Positions 28,501 to 35,900 of a stretch of 38,809 bases of DNA are shown here, one piece after another. The translations under genes were made by a program, and so were the position numbers. The stretch lies in assembly GCA_030430325.1 (NCBI GenBank), contig JAUIFR010000004.1, positions 1 through 38,809 of the forward strand. Direction: 5' to 3'. Numbering within the stretch: position 1 is the stretch's first letter; each line of letters starts with the position of its first letter. Origin of the DNA: Bacteroidia bacterium (GTDB lineage: Bacteria > Bacteroidota > Bacteroidia > Cytophagales > Cyclobacteriaceae). Below the pieces are notes generated by a model. The model saw only the letters and a program-made list of their open reading frames with translations, was not told the origin of the DNA and did no database searches.

Positions 28501-31277
28501 GGCGATTGAGGTTCTCACAAAATGCGAAACAGGCAGCACAGCAGCGCTATTCATATACCAAATATGATTATTTGAGCCGTGTGGTAGAAGTAGGTGAGAC
28601 TAATGAGCTCTTTGATGACTTTGCTTTTATGGAAAAACTCAATGATATAAATTTTCCGTCTTCAGGAACTTATCGAACGTTTACCATTTATAATGAGCCG
28701 GGTAATATTGTATATTTAGATGGTAACCCTCAACGCTTTTTAGATAACAGAGTCAGCTATGTTTATGTAGATGTAGATGGTGATGAGCTAACCACAGAGG
28801 ATCAATATACCACATACTATAGTTATGACCCTCATGGTAATGTAGAGTGGATGGTTGAAGTTATCCCTGGTTTGGGCTCTAAATACATTAAATATAGCTA
28901 TGACCTGATCAGTGGTAATGTAAATGAAGTGGCTTATAATGAAGGAGAAAAAGACCAATTCTACCACCGATACACCTATGATGAAGAAAATCGAATCAAG
29001 CAAGTTTTCACCTCAACAGATTATGTGATTTGGGATGAGGATGCCAGCTATGATTTTTATATGCATGGTCCACTTAAAAGAGCTGAGATTGGACAAGATA
29101 AAGTACAGGGTCTTGACTATACGTACACGTTACAAGGGTGGCTCAAGGGAATTAACCACCATAGTTTAGATGGAAATTTGGATCCTGGAAAAGACGCACA
29201 AGGAGAATCCGTTGTGGCTAAGGATGCTTTTGGTATGATGCTAACGTATTTTAATGGAGATTCCCCAGATCATAGTGATTTCTTTAGGGAAGGATCCGCC
29301 TTTAATCAGGATACTAAATATCATATACACCCTATTGAAGAAGATAATTCAAAACGCAATCTTTATAACGGAAATATTGCAGCATGGGCTGCCAATAACA
29401 TGGGTGATGACCCCAAATTTGGAGGGCAGATCACTGGGCAAAAGTTTGTATATGATCAGCTCAACCGTATCAAGGAAAGCAACTTCCAACTCTATGTAGA
29501 TGACAATGATAATTCAATAAACTACAACGCAGAGCAAGCCTACAGCAGTGACTATGCCTATGATGCCAATGGTAACTTAGATAACCTCAATCGCTATGCC
29601 AAGAATATGGCCAATGAAACAATCCAAATCGATGAACTGAAATATACCTATAAACCAGGCACCAATCAACTTGATCATGTGGCTGATATAGAGGGAGTTG
29701 TGATTGAAAAGGACTTGGACAACCAGCAAGAGGGCAATTATGAATATGATGAAATTGGTAACCTGATCAAAGATATGAAGGAGCAAATTACCAGTATCGA
29801 TTGGACGCCATACGGCAAGGTAGCTAAAGTAGAAAAAGAAGGGGGAGAAAGCATTAGCTTTGCATACGATGCCAACGGTAACCGTATTCAGAAAACCCAT
29901 GACAACGGACAAGGAATAATTAATAAAACATACTACAGCCGTGATGCTCAAGGAAATCCGATGGCGATATATTCTCAAAGCTCTGAGGATAACCAGCTTA
30001 AGCTAAGCGAGCATTCAGTATACGGAACTCAAAGGTTAGGGCAACGCCGTTATACAGGGCTTGTAATGGATGGGCAACCACAAGCAGAAAGTAACTACTA
30101 CCAGCGTAAAGTAGGGCTTAAAAATTATGAGCTTACGGATCATTTAGGTAATGTAAGAGCATTGGTATCGGATTATAAGGATTATGTACTTAATAATGAT
30201 GAAAAAGAATATTGGCCGGAGCTGCTTAGTAGTCAGCATTATTTCCCTTTCGGAATGGCTATGCTGGGTAGGAATATTGAGGGGGATGGGTATAGGTTTG
30301 GATTCCAAGGTCAAGAAATTGATGATGAGGTAAAAGGTAAAGGTAATTCTATTAACTATAAATTTAGGATGCATGACCCTAGGGTAGGAAGGTTTTTTGC
30401 ATTGGATCCACTTATGGCCAAATACCCATATAATAGCCCATATGCATTCAGTGAGAATAAGGTGATAATGTATATTGAGCTTGAAGGGCTTGAAACTGCA
30501 AATCCGTTTCCATGGACTGGGGGGGCGTTCACAAAAGCATGGGGTGAACAGGCAACTAATATGTCAAGAGAGGCGGAAGAAGCGCTATTGAGTGGTGGAC
30601 CAATGATGATGGATCCCAATATGGTTTTATATGCTCAGTGGCAATCCGAAGCATTTAATCTAGTTTCAACGGCAGATGCTGCACTTGAGGGGTATGTTAA
30701 TGCTACCATGTTGTTACTAGAAGAGTCATTGGGTGGGACTGGAGTAAGTTCGGTTTCTAAAAGAATTGGTGCCAGATGGTTAAGAAAAACAAAGGCGAGT
30801 TCCAAGCTATCTCAACTATTTTCAGGAACAAAGGTAGGAAAGTGGCTCTCCCAGTCGAAACTTGGTAAGTGGTTTTCTGGAAAATCTAGTTATTTTAATG
30901 AGTTTAATGATATTGCTGCAAATGTGACGTTTGATATAATTGATGAAAGGATACAGAATGGAGATTTCGAAAGCATTGATTGGGTTGGTATTGCTAATTC
31001 AGGTATTGTAAAGGAGAAACAATTAAAACGTGTTATTAAGTCCACACTAAGCTACTCAATGAAAGATGGGTTAAATATAAGTGACCCTATAGAATTTACT
31101 AAAAAAATGATTTTAAGTACTGATATTATTGATGCTTTTAATAAGCATTATAAAAAAGATAACATGAGTTTTGAAGAAGTAATTGAAAAAGTTAATGGGT
31201 TAGTAGATGAGGTATATAATGATAATTTCGTTGAGGACAAAGAAGAAGAACCTACATTTATGAGGTTTGGCGAATAA
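22521..31277 (+). CDS. Giant secreted RHS/YD-repeat protein (third gene of the RHS locus)
   Basis: A 2918-residue protein with signal peptide MLHKFRLPLILFMVFHITSL. Residues about 30-420 are Ig/PKD-like domains with cysteines. Residues about 560-690 are fibronectin-like strands. A DUF6443-like region starts around 720 (VVANQTYLDYAGRPVLQSLP). Residues about 1520-1840 form a right-handed beta-helix-like insertion (FIVTNTADGTNV, VIDGFTQPGANASQL, IRGLHFKHFNLVIGG). The RHS core runs from about 1930 (LYYYDRAGNLVKTVPP) to 2655. It has many YD units (TNFAYDDLGRL, FAYDANGNR) and ends with DHLGNVRALVSDY, DPRVGRFFALDPLMAKYPYN and AFSENKVIMYIELEGLE. The C-terminal tail of about 264 residues is of unknown type. 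RHS cores build hollow shells around a C-terminal effector in known systems; whether that holds here is inferred. No adjacent immunity gene is seen. Confidence 0.85.
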   Translation: MLHKFRLPLILFMVFHITSLFGLEPCFDLIVKFHNDVQSICGPTQVTQMDVAKFELCGEWNEDEEPGSTANYYFWYLDNELLLKVKADGEDYKSPVGVYFNVAPGEYQVRCVAVFLDNNCIAMGPSLEKTVMVLEHPCYELGGPQITAPQEVNVGETHEIKINLVKNPGTYTWNSPSGVTFDPDPPVGTTLNVTFNEAGNFVFTANPNNPDCEPIKIPITACDPTPSLTMSEELPLENGKYVICGDLNLDINLNGVANPVTAFEWEYPQEFIQQEAPTQLKLHFNQPGIYQVKAKSLVNGCNDLVLNFDVRPAYDEGSITYVLGNRVICEDDLQHVTYVVQGAEGADKYIWDLPENIDAVLANGQQNIAKIKFLVDGVFVFTVTPEKDGCLGEPYQFYVIKGSQKEASKERDHEELLANDHMHLFLNACDEQATTCYQYRNLKKIAVYAILDLGDIYNEGIATDQNDPKYFETTVSLELTRDYYKNDPYLNQPLINQVDLFISNNQPSHYYKLELTEDISNLRHLEAKIANYNTTDNVTDQVRLRFYYEEDFEIEGFRYEVSNIDAQNTDQWTTTFTWDATCKGESPEFDFQLPSAYQVQYLRVYEGQNINTILNNNSSEAWVVASDMITSSGEPTLEVVLGEGTGQYAFRVRPIGHMPRGAANADNIGFWSYYSFNYTQPDDDKNWIYSRVFTEKNKHGEQLTFANGLMQTSQTQGRLKSNKRVVANQTYLDYAGRPVLQSLPIPIKEGNFGELGYRTGLLKKIVNENNTEPFLVEHYDADDKVLLPDPAIDISGYYSGKNDNININEGVPSAEGYPYSRIVYKSDGSGRVSKQSGVGYTHSLIGGKVVSSYYGGVAQDELDRIFGNLAPQAKNVQKVAQVDQNGTASVSYIDKSGKAIATALSIGQDSQLEELKSKESYEINELINDNIPFGAWGYRAEKPIVFTTPREVDIKYTLSVESIEGICNLDCKTCDYQLIFYKHNIDNPELSGPIGQPIDIDPADCGQNAAQQFNFDNISFDAGSYVIEKRIETLTVNENSDQLYLKEYLIELKTNIEQQISPIYSMLYAELDLGPDAFYNFIEQQGYMLEEDSEGNQYYEVELACNEYVKIPFVDACPQVTSCDEAANFEQYFEDYWNENNHPEYTGTTDIDGISYLTFMLPDQFLPGELNTMLHNLKAEEYMSCQTLWDLWSGFTSSYHDSFTNEFDENDLEIPADMPPDAKIPDILAEYEFIPLNELFTKVGSFIELEVVDDEQHYGLRFENIYTSKAQENMTLAYRQFYFNIEDDEHGQVMKSIMDVVLQEQGIEIPVDNPGYVTAFGTLDFYLKNYIYHSIRQGIEHEPLTEEEVKGMAELVKFKAKKFCEYREEEFRQAVINSLVQQNPALKIENYQVFFEENLQKYYGSYNPGTNASDYDISQCEIDAIAWGAVENCYNYADITLLGNFPNFQLGTPEELENLKKILTHKFELTVKNGNATCEAGEDKKLVFGSFEPNNPTPTLDAFLEGFEFGVLPKGYNEQEVSGTFIVTNTADGTNVDNSFGWALQQVNIANEEGPFLVKFNIPGDGPHIIPVAILDNFQVNKSIVIDGFTQPGANASQLKIVIQGELINENAAPNINFNQAIIRGLHFKHFNLVIGGANSKIINNYFTKEITENAENWPTAIRILNAEQTTVQGNVYVDEKMGQFDASITSGVYGYKSDHLLIGGDLPNEQNIFYGSAISFAGGFYNKIQQNRFCRYKAKRGIYLSNGGGEDANFNKEAPNVTNIEWVNGHIKVSGTSEVGDVIEVFYTNRTKSGMYYLGETTAANGTWELSGINPMEGFVFIATATDGQNNTSEFSNVYPSITCSPNFTICFKFTDPIEYEDVPIEMQPYIESPIVSCEDEIKKIIKHSLITLKQQVINKKQTEYADKYRQKCYVDFQDNTELIYDLGTYHYTLYYYDRAGNLVKTVPPKGVNLQDPDNHALSTTYEYNSLGQLKAQESPDGGKTNFAYDDLGRLRFSQNAKQAAQQRYSYTKYDYLSRVVEVGETNELFDDFAFMEKLNDINFPSSGTYRTFTIYNEPGNIVYLDGNPQRFLDNRVSYVYVDVDGDELTTEDQYTTYYSYDPHGNVEWMVEVIPGLGSKYIKYSYDLISGNVNEVAYNEGEKDQFYHRYTYDEENRIKQVFTSTDYVIWDEDASYDFYMHGPLKRAEIGQDKVQGLDYTYTLQGWLKGINHHSLDGNLDPGKDAQGESVVAKDAFGMMLTYFNGDSPDHSDFFREGSAFNQDTKYHIHPIEEDNSKRNLYNGNIAAWAANNMGDDPKFGGQITGQKFVYDQLNRIKESNFQLYVDDNDNSINYNAEQAYSSDYAYDANGNLDNLNRYAKNMANETIQIDELKYTYKPGTNQLDHVADIEGVVIEKDLDNQQEGNYEYDEIGNLIKDMKEQITSIDWTPYGKVAKVEKEGGESISFAYDANGNRIQKTHDNGQGIINKTYYSRDAQGNPMAIYSQSSEDNQLKLSEHSVYGTQRLGQRRYTGLVMDGQPQAESNYYQRKVGLKNYELTDHLGNVRALVSDYKDYVLNNDEKEYWPELLSSQHYFPFGMAMLGRNIEGDGYRFGFQGQEIDDEVKGKGNSINYKFRMHDPRVGRFFALDPLMAKYPYNSPYAFSENKVIMYIELEGLETANPFPWTGGAFTKAWGEQATNMSREAEEALLSGGPMMMDPNMVLYAQWQSEAFNLVSTADAALEGYVNATMLLLEESLGGTGVSSVSKRIGARWLRKTKASSKLSQLFSGTKVGKWLSQSKLGKWFSGKSSYFNEFNDIAANVTFDIIDERIQNGDFESIDWVGIANSGIVKEKQLKRVIKSTLSYSMKDGLNISDPIEFTKKMILSTDIIDAFNKHYKKDNMSFEEVIEKVNGLVDEVYNDNFVEDKEEEPTFMRFGE

Positions 31278-31310
31278 AATTATTAGTATTTCCCGCTTAT
31301 CTGCATTTGC

Positions 31311-31330
31311 ACCTAAAATCCGTAAATTAT
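31311..31330. repeat. Left terminal inverted repeat of the IS remnant
   Basis: ACCTAAAATCCGTAAATTAT. The first 15 bases match the reverse complement of the right end exactly; the remainder matches if one A is skipped. Confidence 0.7.
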
Positions 31331-31516
31331 TGAAAAAAGCTACATTTTAGGAGAAAATATCAGCTTGAGATCAAGTCTTAAAAATGGGTTTTAGTTGATA
31401 GGATTGGGGTTTGTGTAATTTAATATTGATTATAAACTATTGAAGATTTCTTAAGCCAAAGCGTACAAATACTTTTTAGAAAAGATTGGTTTTTATGCTT
31501 TTACAGCAGCTAGGTT

Positions 31517-31894
31517 TTAAAATGAAAATGACCATACATACGAAGCTTTGTTGTTCTGGCTTGTTAATCCACTTAGTGGGTATACAAATGAACCGAAAGA
31601 TAAATTTTTAATTCTAAAAGTAGGGTTTAAATGGGCATTTGTTTTGCTAAAAAGAGTGATTATATACGGATACAAGTTTCTGCAAATGGCAGTAAAAATA
31701 AGGTAAATCATATTTTGTTCTAATTTAGAAAATAGTAGATGGTTCCAACCAAAATCATTTTTAGGCACATCAAATTCACGTTCGATTTTTCCCCTTTGAT
31801 TATAAAAGCAAACCACTTGGTCCATGGTTTTGATCATATCATTGGTCACGATCATAGCGTAATTATAGAGTTGCCCGGTATATACACCAATTTA
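31517..31894 (-). pseudogene. IS1380-family transposase, C-terminal remnant
   Basis: The minus-strand frame reads YAMIVTNDMIKTMDQVVC, FYNQRGKIEREFDVPKNDFG, then WNHLLFSKLEQNMIYLIFTA, RNLYPYIITLFSKTNAHL and a final basic/aromatic stretch. These match the conserved C-terminal region of IS1380 transposases (FYNxRG, FDxxxxDFGWxxLPFS). Similarity continues upstream of the internal ATG at 31855 to a TAA at 31895-31897. The DDE catalytic core is gone, so no active transposase can be made. Confidence 0.8.
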
Positions 31895-31955
31895 GCTGAA
31901 AATACCAAAAACCGCAAGCATTTGATAATTAATTGTTTGTGGTGTTTTTTTAACT

Positions 31956-31975
31956 CGTAATTACGGATTTTAGGT
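31956..31975. repeat. Right terminal inverted repeat of the IS remnant
   Basis: CGTAATTACGGATTTTAGGT, the reverse complement of the left end over its outer 15 bases. The flanking bases (TGAA outside the right end, TTGC outside the left) do not form a duplication. Confidence 0.7.
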
Positions 31976-32055
31976 TGAACCTATGTTGGTATTTTCAATG
32001 ACGTAATAAAAGAAATTCATTTTTTAACACATTTTACAATAGGCAATATTTAAAG

Positions 32056-32063
32056 TATATTTG
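32056..32063 (+). promoter_or_regulatory. -7 promoter element for the thioredoxin-fold gene
   Basis: TATATTTG is an exact TAnnTTTG match 31 bp before the ATG at 32095. A -33 TTG is not evident; TTTTAC near 32030 is the closest candidate. Confidence 0.45.
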
Positions 32064-32094
32064 AGCTCTAGAATTTTAATTTTAATGATTGATT

Positions 32095-32649
32095 ATGGCA
32101 TTGGTAGAATCAAATATTTTTGAAATTGGCACATTAGCTCCATCTTTTAATTTGCTTAATACCATAGACGATAATTTTGTCACGCTAGAGGAGCTAAAAG
32201 GGGAAAAGGGTACCGCCATTTTTTTTATTTGTAACCATTGCCCCTATGTCATTCATGTCAATGATGAGCTGGTTCGCATAGCTAATGACTATGCTCCTAA
32301 GGGCATTAACTTCATCGCAATTAGCAGTAATGACGTGGCAAACTATCCTCAAGATGGACCTGATCATATGAAGCATGTTGCTGAAGAACTCCACTACCCT
32401 TTTCCGTATTTGTATGATGAAAGCCAAGAAGTTGCCAAGGCATATGATGCTGCTTGCACACCTGATTTATATTTATTTGATGGTGATTTAAGAGCTATCT
32501 ATCATGGTCGATTGGACGGTTCCAGACCAGGTAGTGGTATTCCAGTGAATGGAATTGATTTTAGAACTGCATTGGATCATTTGCTGGCAAATAGCCCCAA
32601 CCCAAACCCTCAAAAACCAAGTATGGGCTGCAGTATTAAGTGGAAATAA
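32095..32649 (+). CDS. Thioredoxin-fold (AhpC/TSA-like) protein
   Basis: A 184-residue cytoplasmic protein of the thioredoxin-family AhpC/TSA-Redoxin group. The active site is CNHCPYV in the strand-helix IFFICNHCPYVIHVNDELV. It is followed by the family pattern NFIAISSNDVANYPQDGPD, then YLYDESQEVAKAYDAACTPD with the cis-proline segment ACTPDLYLFD, and GRLDGSRPGSG. The first C and the C two residues later give a CxxC arrangement able to do thiol-disulfide or peroxide chemistry. No signal peptide is visible. The start is ATG 32095; an upstream in-frame TTG is not favoured. The exact substrate is not known for this subgroup. It has its own promoter and no partner gene. Confidence 0.87.
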   Translation: MALVESNIFEIGTLAPSFNLLNTIDDNFVTLEELKGEKGTAIFFICNHCPYVIHVNDELVRIANDYAPKGINFIAISSNDVANYPQDGPDHMKHVAEELHYPFPYLYDESQEVAKAYDAACTPDLYLFDGDLRAIYHGRLDGSRPGSGIPVNGIDFRTALDHLLANSPNPNPQKPSMGCSIKWK

Positions 32650-32967
32650 TTATTACTATGTTAAAGGCTTGTATTCAATTCCAGATCCGCCTAAAACAAA
32701 ATTCGTAAAATTTTAAAGATTTCATACATACTTACTTTTTTGAATTTCTTTTTGATTTTTTTAAGTGTTAGTATGAGTGAATCCATTATTTATGAATTTC
32801 ATTGATTAAAATGATCTGGTAAGATCATCCTCATAATCTGAGCTCTCGTTTTTTGATGATTCAAGTTACAAAGTTCCTTACATTACCTCATTCGATTACG
32901 TTGTGAAATCACTTTAATTTGATATAGATTTAGTCCTAATTTATGCTTCATCTCTATAAAATTCGGA
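32650..32967. other. Intergenic region upstream of the hybrid kinase
   Basis: No gene is seen in these 318 bp. The only structured signal is the promoter candidate at 32901-32932. The rest is A/T-rich with no strong hairpin. Confidence 0.4.
32901..32932 (+). promoter_or_regulatory. Promoter candidate for the hybrid kinase gene
   Basis: TTG at 32901-32903 as -33, then 21 bp, then TAGATTTA at 32925-32932, one mismatch from TAnnTTTG. The start codon follows at 32968. Confidence 0.4.
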
Positions 32968-35900
32968 ATGATGGAAACAAAAAATGTTAAGACTTTTTAT
33001 CAAAACAATAACACAATTCTTTATTTACAAGAGCAAAACGAGGAATTTGATGGGCCTGTTTTAATCAAAACACTCAAGTCAAATGCATCTATAGAAAAAG
33101 ACCTCATCCGCTTGCAAAATGAGTTTGAAAATACCAATGCCATTAATTCTCCCGAAATAAGAAAAGCCATAAAACGAGGGAAATTTGATAACCGTCCTGC
33201 GTTGTGGCTTGAATATATTCCATCTACTACACTCAATCATTTTCTCAAAGACCACCAATTAGATACAAAAGTATTTCTACAAATAGCCATTAATATTTGT
33301 AGTGCTGTGAGTAAAATTCATCAAAATGGCATAGTACATAAGGATTTAAATGGCAATAATATTCTTATTAAGCCTAAAACACTTGAGTGCTTCATTATTG
33401 ATTTTGATACTTCCACTAGAGTAGACTTAAGGGAAGGCAAGCAAAAGAATCCTGAAAAGTTAGAAGGGCTACTTACCCATATTGCACCCGAACAAACAGG
33501 CAGAATTAATAGAAAAGTTGATTACCGAAGCGATTTATACTCCCTCGGTGTTACGTTTTATCATCTGATTTCTGGGAAATTACCATTTGAGCCAGATGAC
33601 ATCATTAAGTTACTTCATAGTCATATTGCAAGAAAAGCAACACCACTATTCAAAGTTGACCCTAGTATACCAACGGCTATATCAAATATTATCGAAAAGT
33701 TATTAGCAAAGAATGCAGAAAATAGATACCAGTCATGTCTAGGACTAAAGCACGATTTGGAAGTTTGCCTTAAGCAAATAGAAGAAAGTGGCATCATCAA
33801 AGAGTTTGAGCTAGCAGCGCATGATTTTTCTGGCAAATTGCAGCTACCTCAGCAGCTTTTAGGCAGGGACAAGGAATTGAAGCAACTAAAGGAGTCACTA
33901 GATAATACCATTTCAACTAAAACTTGCCTAACCTTAGTAACCGGATATGCAGGTGTTGGTAAATCGGCTCTGATCAGTGAACTGCAGTGGCCCATTTCTC
34001 AAAAAAATGGTTTACTTATTCAAGGAAAATATGATCAGCACCTTCAAAATATTCCATATGTAGCCATAACAGAAGCTTTCTCCGAACTTGTGGATCATTT
34101 ATTAATGACACCAGACAAGGAGTTACAACAATGGAAAGCATCAATTAAAAATGCAGTAGGTGATATTGGCCAAGTATTAATTGATGTAATTCCAAAGCTA
34201 GAGCACATTATTGGAAAGCAACCCTCTATTACTGAGCTTGGATCCACTGAAGCACAACATCGGTTTAAATATGCGTTTATTTCTTTTGTTGAGGCACTTT
34301 GTGCAAAGCAAAGTATTACGTTATTTCTAGATGATTTACAGTGGACGGATCTGTCATCGCTAGAGCTTATAGAAGCAATAATTTCAATACCAAACCTTAA
34401 GAATTTGTTTATAATAGGTGCTTACAGAAGCAACGAAATTGACCAAAACCACCCGCTAGCAAAAAAAATCGACGAATTTAGAGCGCAATCATTGCCATTT
34501 TCTAGCATTACACTTGAAAATTTAGCACAAGATCATGTTGAGATGCTCATACGAGAGGCTTTTAGCCCAACGAAACAAGATACAACGAAACTAGCAAAAT
34601 TATTATACGCAAAAGCGCAGGGAAATCCATTTTTTACAACTCAAATCATACAGTCACTGTGTGAGAATAAGATCATAGAGTTTGATTTTGGTAGCAAGAA
34701 TTGGACGTGGAATATGACCGAAATCCAACATATCAATATCACCAAAAACGTGATTGATTTGTTGACTTCTAAAATTACCAACTTGCCCGTAGCTACACAA
34801 GAAGTGTTAAAGTTAGCAGCTTGTATTGGTAATCGATTTAAATTACAACATGTAAGGAACGTTTCCGATAAGCCACTTTACTATTTGTCTAAAGCACTTT
34901 GGGGAGGTATTAAAGAGGGTTTTATTGTACCAGTGTATGATCCTATACGCTATTTTCGGTCGGGTCATTTTGATCAAACTTTTGAGTCTGATATTGAAGT
35001 ATCCTTTCAATTTATTCATGATCGAGTACAGCAAGCTGTCACATCGATGATCCCAAGCGTCGAATGGCAGGAAATTCACCTAAAATTGGGTACATATTTT
35101 CAAAATTTAAGCCAAAAGGACAAAAAGGAACGTGTTTTTGACATCGTTGCGCACTATAATAAGGCCTTACCCATAATTGATGATTCCAATAAAGTTGAAG
35201 TAGCCAGGTTAAATGCTCAAGCTAGTAAACGAGCTAAGCAGGCGGCTGCTTTTGAGCCGGCATTTATTTATGCAGAAACAGCATTAGCCCAGCTTGACCA
35301 AAAAATTTGGGAAATCGATTACAACTTTGCCTTTGAAACGTATAAGCTTTATGCAGAATTAGCATACTTAGCAGGTCGGTTTGAGCGTTCACAAGAAGTT
35401 ATTTCTGAAATAATTGAGCATGCTCAAAGTGAATTGGATCAGGCGGCGGTGCTAGAGTTATTGGTACTAGAGTTAACCATGATGACACAGTATCAACAGG
35501 CAGAGCAGGAGGCTAGGAATGGAATTGCTTTGCTTGGCTTTGAAATACCTGATGATCAATATGCCGACCATATCGGAGGAAAATTGGGTCAAATTGCACA
35601 ACTTTTGCAAAATAGAAGCATTTCATCAATTGCGGACGACCCAAATATGCCATATTCTAAAGAAATGCTGTGTATTTCACTACTTTTTAGGCTTTCTAAC
35701 ACAGCCTATATCATGAATAATCAAGAGTTGTTCACGCTTTCTATATTAAATATCGTCGAATTATCACTTATTCATGGTCATACACCATATTCTCAATATG
35801 GTTATTCTTGTTACGGGATTGTTTTGGCAGGTGCACTTCAGGACTTTGATAGTGCGTATGCTTTTGGAGAAATGTCTATACAATTGGCCGAAAAGCACTA

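Larger units (their letters stand above)
31311..31975 (-). mobile_element. Decayed IS1380-type insertion sequence
   Basis: A 665-bp element bounded by inverted ends. ACCTAAAATCCGTAA at 31311-31325 is identical to the reverse complement of 31961-31975. Inside, on the minus strand, lies the C-terminal part of an IS1380-family transposase. Complete IS1380 elements are about 1.6-1.7 kb, so about 1 kb of the transposase N-terminus and catalytic core has been deleted. No target-site duplication is visible. It begins 33 bp after the RHS gene stop. Confidence 0.75.
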
